Of a stretch of 64,000 nucleotides of DNA, positions 43,453-52,468 are shown piece after piece. The first letter of the stretch is position 1, and each line of letters begins with the position of its first letter. Position numbers and translations under genes: made by a program. The DNA comes from Edaphobacter acidisoli (GTDB taxonomy: Bacteria; Acidobacteriota; Terriglobia; Terriglobales; Acidobacteriaceae): positions 558,001 through 622,000 of the forward strand of contig NZ_BMJB01000001.1 of NCBI RefSeq assembly GCF_014642855.1, read 5' to 3'. The notes below the pieces were generated by a model. That model searched no databases. It was not told the DNA's origin and saw only the letters and a program-made list of their open reading frames with translations.

Positions 43453-44895
43453 TTAGTGTCGTATCGCAGAAATACGCAGGCTGACAGCGTAATCATCGAC
43501 AGTTTGCCTGCACAGCGTTTCTGGAAGAGCGATGCTCGTGCCCGCACCGTCACTCTTCCACTTGAGCTGGGTCTCACTCCCGAGCAGATGTATCGTCGCA
43601 GCTCGCGCTGGAACAATACCTTTCAACCTAAGCGTTCCAGGAGCTATCTCGCCTTCGTCGAGCAGATAGATCGCATAAAAAGTCCCATCCTTGCCACGGG
43701 TAAAGCACAGTTTGCCATCGCGGTATGGCGCGACAGGGCGCGTCGCATAGATCGCCTCACCGTTGATCTTTATCCAAGCTCCGATTTCAGCGAGTCGTGC
43801 AACAGCCGCGGTCGGCAGTTCGCCATTTGCATCAGGGCCGACATTGAGCAGATAGTTGCCGCCTTTAGCAACGATGTCTACAAGTATGTGAACAATCTGG
43901 CGCGCAGACTTATAGTGATCATTGGGCTTGTACGACCATGAATTGCCGAGAGTCATGCAGGTTTCCCAGGGATAGGCCAGCGGCGTCTTGGGTATCTGCT
44001 GCTCTGGCGTCCGGTAATTTTCGTAAGGACCACCAACGGCGCGGTCGACGATGATCAGGCCGGGTTGATTCCTGCGTGCAAGCGCAGCCAAACCTGGCAT
44101 GTCGATATCTTGCGGCCATGGTACTTCGCCACTTCCGACGATCGCATCCGGATGGGTCTTTGAATTTACCCAGCCGCCGTCAAGCCAGAGAATATCAAGC
44201 GAGCCATATTCGGAAGTCAACTCTCCGATCTGTCGGTGTACGAATGCGGCGAAGTGTTGCCAGCGTTCAACATATTTACGCGTGTCGTAGTTGACATTCC
44301 GATCGGGAGTGGCCCATTCGGGTGCCCAATAGTCCGGGTTGTGCCAGTCAGGCTTTGAGAAATATGCTCCGATACCGAAAGATTGCTTGCGGAAAGCGGC
44401 AAAGACTTCATTGGCGATGTTTGCGCGGGGATTTGTGTGAAATGGAACGTCAGGCGCGGTGATGCGGTAGTCAGTCTGCCTGGTGTCGAACATTGAAAAG
44501 CCATCGTGGTGCTTGGTCGTGAATACAACGTATTTCGTGCCGGCATTTTTAGCGACGCCTGCCCAGACGTCGGGATCGAACCCGATCGGGTTGAACGTCG
44601 TTGGCAATGCCTCGTATTTTTTCTTGTAATCGACGTAGCTGATGCCCGCAGGACGCCTGATCCAGTCCTCAGAACAGATCGACCACGATTCCACTACACC
44701 CCACTGACTATATGGTCCCCAGTGCATCATGAAACCAAACTTCCAGTCCTGCCACTCATCAAGTTTGCGTAGAACAAGTGAATCAGCCTCGGGCACATAT
44801 GGGTTACTGCTCTCAGCCGCTCCAACTGCCCCGACCGCCTTCACAACCGCCGATATCCCTACTAACTTACAGAATTCTCTCCGCTGCATTGCCAT
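43453..44895 (-). CDS. GH29 alpha-L-fucosidase
   Basis: A 480-residue enzyme that releases alpha-L-fucose, for example from xyloglucan. A twin-arginine-like start (MQRREFCKLVGISAVVKAVG) suggests export. GH29 features are FGFMMHWGPYSQWGVVESW, FTTKHHDGFSMFD (His129-His130) and the nucleophile Asp239 in LDILWLDGGW. The C-terminal beta domain (PYRDGKLCFTRGKDGTFYAI) is shorter than in two-module fucosidases. It is probably its own transcription unit. Confidence 0.92.
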   Translation of the reverse strand: MAMQRREFCKLVGISAVVKAVGAVGAAESSNPYVPEADSLVLRKLDEWQDWKFGFMMHWGPYSQWGVVESWSICSEDWIRRPAGISYVDYKKKYEALPTTFNPIGFDPDVWAGVAKNAGTKYVVFTTKHHDGFSMFDTRQTDYRITAPDVPFHTNPRANIANEVFAAFRKQSFGIGAYFSKPDWHNPDYWAPEWATPDRNVNYDTRKYVERWQHFAAFVHRQIGELTSEYGSLDILWLDGGWVNSKTHPDAIVGSGEVPWPQDIDMPGLAALARRNQPGLIIVDRAVGGPYENYRTPEQQIPKTPLAYPWETCMTLGNSWSYKPNDHYKSARQIVHILVDIVAKGGNYLLNVGPDANGELPTAAVARLAEIGAWIKINGEAIYATRPVAPYRDGKLCFTRGKDGTFYAIYLLDEGEIAPGTLRLKGIVPARAATIHLLGSETQLKWKSDGAGTSIALPETLCRQTVDDYAVSLRISAIRH

Positions 44896-45079
44896 CCCTT
44901 CTTTAAGACTTTGCTAAGTTGGAGCCATGATGGATTGAGAGTGGCTTGAATCATCCCGTTATGACTATATATGCGAGGTCGATGATTATACCGAGGTGAG
45001 TGAGCGTGCGCCTCAGATGTCCATCCTGATGGTCCTGCGCGCCGTAATCATATTCCGTCGATAGCTGAACTTCTTCGCA

Positions 45080-45820
45080 TTAGTAGGCATTGCTGTTGGC
45101 TGGAGGATAGGTCTCGCCAAACTTGTTTTTGTGATGATCCATCACATCGCCTGTGGTGTCGAGGTGAAATGTACCTAGTTGATTGTCCTGCGAGGTAATT
45201 TCGACGATATGGCTGAGCGCGTTGAGCCGATCTTTGTCCACGTCTTCGGCCCACAGGTCCATGCGATAGCTGCCTGGCGGGACGTTGTGAATGACGAGTG
45301 AGCCGTCGGGCGTGGATATTCCATAGTAGGGCGTGTTGAGCGTAATGATGACGGCGCCCATCTCGGGATGGATGTTGCAGAAGATATAGGAGACGCCTTG
45401 GCGGTCGAAGACGACGGTGCGATGCGTGTGCGCTTCGTAGAGGCCGAGGTCGAAACGTTTGCCGTTGAAGAGTGAGAAGACGTTGTGGAAGAACGGGTCG
45501 AGGTTGGGGAAGTCCACGCTGCTACCGGTGGGCACAACGAGCAGGTGCGGAGTGAATTTTTTGTCTTTTTGAATGAGGGTGTAGGTTTGCTTCGCGCGCG
45601 GCGCGGCGATGGGAGGATTTTTTCTTGTCGGCACCAGCCAGATGACGACATCGGCAGAGGATTTGCGGGGGTGTGAGTGCTCGGCACGGCGATCGAGTTG
45701 GATGTGCGCATAGACATCGACTGTCTGCGAGCATCCTGGCGCGGCAAGCAGTAAGAGCACCACTGCAATCGTGATCAGTCCGTGGCGTCGCTTTGTCTGG
45801 TTCGTCGTTGCAGTGTTCAC
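45080..45820 (-). CDS. Cupredoxin-domain lipoprotein
   Basis: A 246-residue lipoprotein: lipobox LAAPGC with Cys30. A plastocyanin-like domain covers about residues 75-165. Type 1 copper ligands fit His112 (FFHNVFS), Cys148, His151 and Met154 in FCNIHPEM. A carboxypeptidase-regulatory-like beta domain follows (GSLVIHNVPPGSYRMDLWAE). It probably handles electrons or copper at the envelope. It is the last gene of the minus-strand run, 20 bases behind the coiled-coil porin gene. Confidence 0.85.
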   Translation of the reverse strand: MNTATTNQTKRRHGLITIAVVLLLLAAPGCSQTVDVYAHIQLDRRAEHSHPRKSSADVVIWLVPTRKNPPIAAPRAKQTYTLIQKDKKFTPHLLVVPTGSSVDFPNLDPFFHNVFSLFNGKRFDLGLYEAHTHRTVVFDRQGVSYIFCNIHPEMGAVIITLNTPYYGISTPDGSLVIHNVPPGSYRMDLWAEDVDKDRLNALSHIVEITSQDNQLGTFHLDTTGDVMDHHKNKFGETYPPANSNAY

Positions 45821-45839
45821 TGAGGCTCTCTGCGGGCGA

Positions 45840-47414
45840 TTAGAACTGGTATCCCGCTGTCAAGGTATAGATGTTTGCAATGTTTGGTGGACCAGTGTAG
45901 CGCCAGCTTTCGATATGCCGATACTCCGGCGAGAAGATGAGGTAAGTCTTTGGTCGAAAGATCAGGTTACTGCCTATGGTGCTGTTGCGCGCGTACAGCT
46001 GGAGCGGATTGGTTGAAGGCGGCAGGACGATGCCGTCAAAGTTGCTACTGAAGGCGTCGTCGAGGCCGAACATGGCGTTGGCCTCGATGGTGGAGCTGAA
46101 CCTCAGCTTTAATTGGCTCCAACCGCCGGCAGCGTCGACACCTTTGGTGACAGTGAGGCCAGTGACTGGGTTCTGGCCGATAAGCGTGTCTTTGTATGCT
46201 CCGCCACCGAGCCCTCCGAGTGCGCGGCCGCGGTAGATTTCGCCGGAGACCTCAACTCTTTTGATTGGAATTCGCCAGTCGCCTGTGACTGCCCAGGAAT
46301 GAATTTGTGTGCTGCTGGAATAAAACTGGCTGCTGGAGTATGCGCCGACACCAAAGGATAGCGACTGCGACGTGCCAAGATTTGGATCGTTGTTCGCGCG
46401 ATAGGAGATGCGGCCCTCGTATCCCGGGCGGCGTGAGGCTTCGACTGGGCTGTCAAGTTGGATGGCCGTGTAGCCGGGAGATTGCGGATCGATGAAGCCA
46501 CCTTCGAAGGCTATAGCATGGCTTGAAAATGGGACGCGCTGTTCGACACGAAGCTGTGGAGACCAGGTCCAGAGGTTTCCGGAGCCCGACAGCGCGGGTT
46601 GCGCGACAGTGGCGTAGGAGGTTGGCGACAGCGGCGAGATGAACGGCCCGGAGAAGCTGGCTTCAACGGTGGTGTTCTGCCAATCGAGAGCGGCCCGCGC
46701 CTGGCGCATACGCATGACGCCGGCGGTGGAGTTGTAGCCGTAGATGTTGGATGCGGACCCGCCGAAGAAGTCTGCGCTAATCGCTGCTGTGCTGCGCGCG
46801 CCTGCTAGTTCGGGACCGGCTGCTTGCAAAGTAAGGAGAGTCTGACGAAGTGTGGCGCCTGCGCTGCCGTGCGACCCGCCTGGAAAGCGGGGCAACGCCA
46901 GTGTGGGAAGCTCGACGTTATCGACGACTCCCGCGTTCGAAAACGCGTTGAACAGCGCCAATCCGGTTATGCGCACGGGATACTTCGAGACGGTCTCGAC
47001 TTTTGTCTGGTCGTGCTGCTTGATCTCAGCCTGCATCGCTTGTTGCTCTTCGCGGATGGACTCGAGATCGCTCTTTTGCGGAGTGGCGCTGACAGTTGCG
47101 GTCTCGGCTGGGGGCTCCACTGAATTGGCAGGGATTTGCGCATGCAGAGATTGCAGTTGCGCGCGAAGCTGCTGGACCTCTGCCAATGATTTCTCAAGCA
47201 CCTGCTGGGTCTGGGTGAGCGTGATGGTCACTTCGTTGAGACGCTGTTCGACTTCGGCGAGACGTTGCGCGTCAGGAGACGCTGTTGCCTGAGTCTGCTG
47301 CAGTTGCGCAAAGAGACACGTACCGCTAACAGCGAACAAAAGATTAGATGCGATGATTCGAATGACGACAGGACGAAGGGAACGAATCCGCGCGAGATGT
47401 ATCGGATGATTCAT
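45840..47414 (-). CDS. Porin-like outer-membrane protein with N-terminal coiled coil
   Basis: A 524-residue protein. After a signal segment (IIASNLLFAVSGTCLFAQ) comes a predicted coiled coil (about 46-95: QRLAEVEQRLNEVTITLTQT), a Pro/Ala/Thr linker, then a long beta-barrel-like domain beginning YPVRITGLALFNAFSNAG and ending in YQF, with a terminal Phe. The layout recalls acidobacterial outer-membrane proteins of unknown substrate found beside cupredoxins. It overlaps the histidine kinase gene by 4 bases, which ties it to that two-component system. Confidence 0.72.
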   Translation of the reverse strand: MNHPIHLARIRSLRPVVIRIIASNLLFAVSGTCLFAQLQQTQATASPDAQRLAEVEQRLNEVTITLTQTQQVLEKSLAEVQQLRAQLQSLHAQIPANSVEPPAETATVSATPQKSDLESIREEQQAMQAEIKQHDQTKVETVSKYPVRITGLALFNAFSNAGVVDNVELPTLALPRFPGGSHGSAGATLRQTLLTLQAAGPELAGARSTAAISADFFGGSASNIYGYNSTAGVMRMRQARAALDWQNTTVEASFSGPFISPLSPTSYATVAQPALSGSGNLWTWSPQLRVEQRVPFSSHAIAFEGGFIDPQSPGYTAIQLDSPVEASRRPGYEGRISYRANNDPNLGTSQSLSFGVGAYSSSQFYSSSTQIHSWAVTGDWRIPIKRVEVSGEIYRGRALGGLGGGAYKDTLIGQNPVTGLTVTKGVDAAGGWSQLKLRFSSTIEANAMFGLDDAFSSNFDGIVLPPSTNPLQLYARNSTIGSNLIFRPKTYLIFSPEYRHIESWRYTGPPNIANIYTLTAGYQF

Positions 47415-49252
47415 GGCTGCTCAAATTCAGGCTTGGTTTCGGTGCTGCCAGCAGTGCCTGTCTGCTCGTTGAGGTTGTTGATCGTCGCAAGCTTCGGCGT
47501 CAAGCGGCCGAGTGCATCGAGGGCTTGTTTGAAGAGGACGATACTGAAGATTGTTCTGCCGGGTTGTGACTCTTCCAGCTTCACTTCTCCGCCGTGTTCC
47601 TGGGCGATGTGCTGTGCGAGAGTGAGTCCGAGGCCGACGCCGTTCTCTTTTCCTGCGCTGATGAATGGTTGGAAGAGAGTTTGACGAATTGCATTGTCTA
47701 CGCCTGGACCCGAGTCTGTGATGCTGATGCGAATAGTCTTGTCGTCTTCTGAGATGCCGACCAAAACTAAAGGAGGGTCGGATCCGGCGCGCGCGGCCTG
47801 ACATGCGTTTAGTAGCAGGTTATAAATGGCGCGACCAAGTTTCTTGCCGTCTACCCATGCTTCGATATGGGGAAGATTAGGGGTCTGGATTTCGATCGCG
47901 CGGCTCTCGGGATGCTGCAGTACGATTCGGATGGTGCGCTCGATCAATTGGTTCAGCGGCTCGCAGGCGAGATGCAGCGACTGACTTGTCTGGCTGAAGA
48001 GAAGCAGTGATTCAATCAGATCGGTCATGCCCTGCACTGCGTCTCGCACTTCGATCAATAGCTCCGCTCTCTCCTCGTTGCGTGTTTGCGCGAGGCTCAT
48101 GAACTCTGCGTTTGCGTAAATGGCGGAGAGGTGATGGCGGAGATCGTGTGAGACGGAGCTGGCCATCCTACCGATGGTGGCAAGACGCTCGGATTCGATG
48201 AGCTCTCGATGCGTGCGCCTCAGTTCCTCTCGCATGCTGTCGAAGGTTTGCGACAGCTCGCGCACCTCGAGCGCACCGTCGGTGCTTAAGTAATAGTCGA
48301 AGTCACCTCGGCCAAGCGCGCGGGCTCCGGCAGCAAGTGTCTCGAGTGGGCGCGTGATGGTGCGTGCGATTGCTGCGGCGAGGACTAGCCCAATCAGCAA
48401 TGAGGCCAAGCCCAGGGCGACAATCCAGCGGTTGACGCGACGCAGGTATTCGCTGGCGCGGTCATAGGACTTGAGCACGACGATTTGTACTTTGCTCTGA
48501 CCCACTGCCGGAAGGGTGGAGACAGCGGCTATGTAGATTTCGTGATTTAGTTGAATTGTTCTGGGAGATGTTCCCAGTGCATCTATAGCCTGACGCTGCG
48601 AACTAAGATCGGCAGATGTCGTAGCAGGCAATGTTGTTGCGGAGATGGTTCCGTCAACGATGAAAGTGACTTCGGCTGCTGCGGCTTCGCTTACCTGGCT
48701 GGCTAGCTGGCTGTCGATGGCGTAGCCGATGATGACATAGCCTAGCTGCGAATCGTTTGCTGGTGGGCCAAAGTATAAGGGTTGGATGGATACAACATAT
48801 AGATGTGGGCCGAATGAGACCATACAAGGGTCGTCCACTGCTGCCATACAGGCCTGGAGCCCTCGCGTTACAAGCGCGTTGTCGAGGCGAGGGCCACGGT
48901 TGGAGTAGGTGAAGAGCTTTCCGGTTTGACTTGTTAGGACGAAGAGATCGCTGCCGCTGATGTTCCAGAACTCCTGGCTGCCGTCCTGAATAGTTTGTGC
49001 ATCCTGCGTGACCATAAGCGCCTTGAGGCTGGGGAGGTCGGCGAGCAGAGCGGCTTCGCGGGAGAGCATGGTGTCGCGTTGATGAGAGATGTTGCGGAAG
49101 GTGCCGAGCGAGTGGTCGAGGTCTGCGTTCAGGCCATTGTGAATCTGCTGCTGCACGCTGATTCGGATGATGAGCAGACACGTGGCCGTTAGCCCAAGTG
49201 ATGCAGCCAGAAGCGAGACCATCAAGGTTGTGCGCATGCGCCAATGCTTCAT
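47411..49252 (-). CDS. Sensor histidine kinase (extracellular sensor, HAMP)
   Basis: A 613-residue inner-membrane kinase: TM1 9-30, a periplasmic double-Cache-like sensor (about 31-275), TM2 276-297, HAMP 298-350, DHp with phospho-His369 in SHDLRHHLSA, and an HATPase with N-box NLLLNACQAA, G1 DSGPGVD and G2 GVGLGLTLA. The H-box has His where most kinases have Pro (HDLRHHL). A short tail follows the ATPase. It lies 24 bases behind the response regulator gene and overlaps the next gene, so they form an operon. Confidence 0.93.
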   Translation of the reverse strand: MKHWRMRTTLMVSLLAASLGLTATCLLIIRISVQQQIHNGLNADLDHSLGTFRNISHQRDTMLSREAALLADLPSLKALMVTQDAQTIQDGSQEFWNISGSDLFVLTSQTGKLFTYSNRGPRLDNALVTRGLQACMAAVDDPCMVSFGPHLYVVSIQPLYFGPPANDSQLGYVIIGYAIDSQLASQVSEAAAAEVTFIVDGTISATTLPATTSADLSSQRQAIDALGTSPRTIQLNHEIYIAAVSTLPAVGQSKVQIVVLKSYDRASEYLRRVNRWIVALGLASLLIGLVLAAAIARTITRPLETLAAGARALGRGDFDYYLSTDGALEVRELSQTFDSMREELRRTHRELIESERLATIGRMASSVSHDLRHHLSAIYANAEFMSLAQTRNEERAELLIEVRDAVQGMTDLIESLLLFSQTSQSLHLACEPLNQLIERTIRIVLQHPESRAIEIQTPNLPHIEAWVDGKKLGRAIYNLLLNACQAARAGSDPPLVLVGISEDDKTIRISITDSGPGVDNAIRQTLFQPFISAGKENGVGLGLTLAQHIAQEHGGEVKLEESQPGRTIFSIVLFKQALDALGRLTPKLATINNLNEQTGTAGSTETKPEFEQP

Positions 49253-49276
49253 GGGTCAACGTTCCCTCTGAGTGAT

Positions 49277-49960
49277 TCAGGTCTGCGGTACGAATTTATA
49301 TCCGACTCCGTGAACTGTGCGAAAGTAGACCGGATTTGCGGGGTCGGTTTCAAGCTTCTGGCGCAGCTTGAGGATTTGGTTATCCACGGTGCGGGTGGTG
49401 AGGTGGAAGCTGAGGCCCCAGACATCGCTGAGCAATTCCTCGCGGGCGATGGCGCGGCCGGCGTTTTCGAAAAAGAAGCGCAGCAACTTGAACTCATGCG
49501 CGGTGAGTGGGACTAGTGTGCCGCTTTTGTATATCTCCATCTTCGAGAAATCGACGGAGACATCGCCGAACCCAATGGGCATGCCCTCGACTTTTCTTCG
49601 TGTACGCCTGACGGCTGCCTGCACTCGTGCGAGAAGCTCGCGTGGACTGAAGGGCTTGGTCATGTAGTCGTCCGCGCCGGTTTCCAGCAAAAGCACCTTG
49701 TCGGCTACCTCAGTCACTGCGCTCAATACGATGACGGGAGTGTCGACCGACCACGACTTAATTTCTTTGCAGACGTTGCGGCCGGAGAGGCCGGGTAGCA
49801 TGAGGTCCAGAACAACCGCTTCGGGACGTAGACGCTTGCAGGCAGCAAGACCCGACGGGCCGTCTCCTTCGATATGAACCTCATAGCTCTCGGCAACAAA
49901 CAGGCGCTGCAATGCGCGCTGGATGCGGGGATCGTCTTCGATAACGAGTATCAGGCTCAT
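49277..49960 (-). CDS. OmpR-family response regulator
   Basis: A 227-residue partner of the adjacent kinase. The receiver has IEDD, phospho-Asp in VVLDLMLPG, VLSA and MTKPF; the winged helix includes ELLSDVWG and HGVGYKFVPQT. ATG 49960 is chosen because GAGGTGG precedes it and the receiver then starts at residue 1; a frame extends back to 50077 but adds 39 residues unlike any receiver. The gene is separated from the MFS gene by about 150 bases, so it probably has its own promoter. Confidence 0.93.
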   Translation of the reverse strand: MSLILVIEDDPRIQRALQRLFVAESYEVHIEGDGPSGLAACKRLRPEAVVLDLMLPGLSGRNVCKEIKSWSVDTPVIVLSAVTEVADKVLLLETGADDYMTKPFSPRELLARVQAAVRRTRRKVEGMPIGFGDVSVDFSKMEIYKSGTLVPLTAHEFKLLRFFFENAGRAIAREELLSDVWGLSFHLTTRTVDNQILKLRQKLETDPANPVYFRTVHGVGYKFVPQT

Positions 49961-50112
49961 GGTGCCACCTCGGTCTGATCGAGATATGGAAGACGCGCTG
50001 TACCTTCCGTATTCAGTTTCCCATCCAGGCGGGTGATGGTTCACTTGCAGCCGGGAGAATTGACAAAAAAGAGACAAAATTCCCGCGCTCCCGGGGCCCG
50101 TGTTGAGACAAA

Positions 50113-51378
50113 CTATAGCTCAAACATGGGATTTTCGGTGGAGGGCGTGTTCTCCGGCAGTTTTCTGAAGACGATTCCCGCTGCGACGGCGAGAACTGCA
50201 ATTATAAGCATTGCGGGAGAGTAGCCAAAGCGCACGATAGCAGTTCCCATCGTAAGCGAGGCGACAGCCTGGGCAATTCCGCTGACAAAGAACGTCGCCG
50301 CGGATGCGCCATTGTGTTCAGTGACAGGAATACGGTCCATCAAAAGACTATAGATGCCAGGCTCATTCATGTTCTGGGCGGCGACGTATATCCAGTAGAT
50401 CGCCGCTGCCGATGCGGTCCCATGAGCGAAAGCAAGCATGCCCAGCGCAAATGCTGTTGAAAACTGTGTCAGCATCACTCCGGTGATCAGTCCGGCTTTG
50501 CGGAAGAGCAGCGGGACGGCAAGGACTGCGATGAACTGCGCGAGGCTTCCGGATGACATAACTGCTCCTGCTCTTTCAAGCGAGAAGCCCATGTGATGCA
50601 CGAAATAGACATTTGCGAATGGAGCAAAGGAACCTGTGACCAGGCTCCAGAGTGCGATTGCAGGAAGGAATTTTCTCAGGAAAGGATTGGAGAAGCGCGG
50701 CAGGCTCACTTCAGAGGCTGCCGGGCGCAAAGTGAGACCGGATATCGGAATCAATGCAACTAACGCGCCAACACATGCGAACAGCAAAGTGGCTTGCTTG
50801 GCTTGTATGGGAGTGAGCGAGGTGAAGTGAAGCTTCTGGATCAATCCGGGCAGGCGACCCGCAGTAAACGAACCAAGCCCGGTCACTCCGATGCCGGATG
50901 CGAAGATCAGGCTAAAGGCGATGGGGCGCTCCTGTTCTGTTGTCAGCGCGGCGATGGAAGGTGAGAGGCAGACAGCCCAGAAGCACAGCGTGAGGCCGAT
51001 GCATATTGCTAGGGCAAACTGCGCGATCTCCGCGACGATACAGGTGCGCAGAATGGAGAGGGTGACAGTCAGCAGTACCCCGACTGTGAGCGTGTGGCGA
51101 AGTCCGAAGCGCTGCGCAATGACTCCGAATGGGATGGTGCCTGCGATGCTGCCGACGGCAATGAGGCTGCCGATTACGCCAAGCGTGCGCTCTGTCATGC
51201 CAAGGTCGAGAAGATAGAGATTGAAGAGGAAAAAAAAGACGGAGAAGCCGAAGTTGAATAAACCTGCGCCAACGAAGAAGAGCCAGAACTGGCCGCGAGG
51301 AGCGTTTGCAAGCCACAGCCGGATTCGCTTCTTCAGCGAGAAGCCTTGTTCGTTAGGCGTGCAGGCAAGCTGCGTCAT
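50113..51378 (-). CDS. Major facilitator superfamily transporter
   Basis: A 421-residue protein with about 12 membrane helices, starting at FWLFFVGAGLFNFGFSVFFF-like (GQFWLFFVGAGLFNFGFSVF). The loop 2-3 motif region reads FGVIAQRFGLRHTL, a recognisable MFS G-x3-D/R-x-G variant. No substrate signature is seen. Its start overlaps the stop of the HprK-like gene (ATGA), so the two are translationally coupled, suggesting export or import of something handled by that kinase. Confidence 0.88.
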   Translation of the reverse strand: MTQLACTPNEQGFSLKKRIRLWLANAPRGQFWLFFVGAGLFNFGFSVFFFLFNLYLLDLGMTERTLGVIGSLIAVGSIAGTIPFGVIAQRFGLRHTLTVGVLLTVTLSILRTCIVAEIAQFALAICIGLTLCFWAVCLSPSIAALTTEQERPIAFSLIFASGIGVTGLGSFTAGRLPGLIQKLHFTSLTPIQAKQATLLFACVGALVALIPISGLTLRPAASEVSLPRFSNPFLRKFLPAIALWSLVTGSFAPFANVYFVHHMGFSLERAGAVMSSGSLAQFIAVLAVPLLFRKAGLITGVMLTQFSTAFALGMLAFAHGTASAAAIYWIYVAAQNMNEPGIYSLLMDRIPVTEHNGASAATFFVSGIAQAVASLTMGTAIVRFGYSPAMLIIAVLAVAAGIVFRKLPENTPSTENPMFEL

Positions 51379-52421
51379 GTGAGTGACTGAGCGCAGTTTC
51401 GCGCTAGAAGATCAAGCTGATCCAGCGCTTGCGGAAGATCTGAGTAGCGAAGCTCGTAGCACTGAATGGTCGAGAGATATTCAAGCGCGTCGCGCTGGAG
51501 CTGGCTGATGGCTTCGGGGGGAAAGACATCGACGCTCTCGCGGAAGTAGTCCATAGCGATGTCTTTGCTGAATGGCCTCAGTTCGGCGGTGGAAGTGGGC
51601 TGCCGGTTGAGAAAGATGGCGCAGTGCGCGGCGGCCTCGTCTGCCGCTACGATGCTCGGCAGTTCAGAGACTGGGACTTCGATGGAGGGTTTGCCTTGAG
51701 CACGAGGAGTCAGACTGCGCCCATGCAGCTCTGGGAAGAGAGTCTTCGCCGATGGGCGAAATCGAAATTGGCGCGAATTGCCGACAAAATACGCGCGTCC
51801 GGCGTCGAGCAGAAGCTGGCTTCCGTCATCGGTGGTATAGGTCCAGCCGGCGCGTGCGCACGCGTAAGCTAGCGTCGATTTGCCCATGCCCGAAGGACCA
51901 CAGAGCAACATGCCGCAGCCGTAGCGGCTGACACAGGCAGCATGAATAGGAACGACATATAACGTCGAGATCAGGACGAGGGTCGGTGCCTCGAGAAAGT
52001 GATAACGCAGGTAATTGCGATGACGGATTGATCCACGATTTACCCACATATAGGCAAAGCCTTCCCTGAGATCGCATAGCGCGTGATTGTGGGAGTCTGC
52101 AATGATGGAAAGTAGATGGCGTTGGGCGCGAACGACAGGCGCGGGTGGGCAGGCCACGAGGCCGCTGTCCCGCACGCCAACGTAGAGCCGCAGCGTAGGA
52201 CGCATGTAGCGATGGCGCATACCTCCCCAGCTTTCAGCTGCGGCATCGAGCACTTCTTGTGAGTTGGTCGCAATCTCTACGGAGAAGCCGAGGGGGTAGA
52301 ACGTGGCTTTGAGGTTCAAAGGAACTTTGCATTGCAGCGGATCATCATTGGGCATATCGACGTCCTGCTCTGCTAGCTCGGCTGCAACGATACTGCGCTC
52401 TTGCTCCAGTTCAATCATCAA
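51375..52421 (-). CDS. HPr kinase (HprK)-like P-loop protein
   Basis: A 348-residue protein. An N-terminal region without clear domain (1-145) precedes an HprK-like kinase core: His160 in VPIHAACVS, P-loop GPSGMGKS (175-182), then TTDDGSQLLL with Asp198-Asp199, equivalent to the metal-binding end of the HprK core. The C-terminal signature of true HprK (K/M-loop and capsid binding segment) is not evident. Such stand-alone HprK homologues occur in peptide-modification clusters, where they phosphorylate precursors. Here it is coupled to an MFS gene and follows a TonB receptor gene by 47 bases. Confidence 0.78.
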   Translation of the reverse strand: MMIELEQERSIVAAELAEQDVDMPNDDPLQCKVPLNLKATFYPLGFSVEIATNSQEVLDAAAESWGGMRHRYMRPTLRLYVGVRDSGLVACPPAPVVRAQRHLLSIIADSHNHALCDLREGFAYMWVNRGSIRHRNYLRYHFLEAPTLVLISTLYVVPIHAACVSRYGCGMLLCGPSGMGKSTLAYACARAGWTYTTDDGSQLLLDAGRAYFVGNSRQFRFRPSAKTLFPELHGRSLTPRAQGKPSIEVPVSELPSIVAADEAAAHCAIFLNRQPTSTAELRPFSKDIAMDYFRESVDVFPPEAISQLQRDALEYLSTIQCYELRYSDLPQALDQLDLLARNCAQSLT

Positions 52422-52468
52422 AACCTCCGATTCAAATCGATTTGTGGTCCGTGATGCCAGTTAACGAC

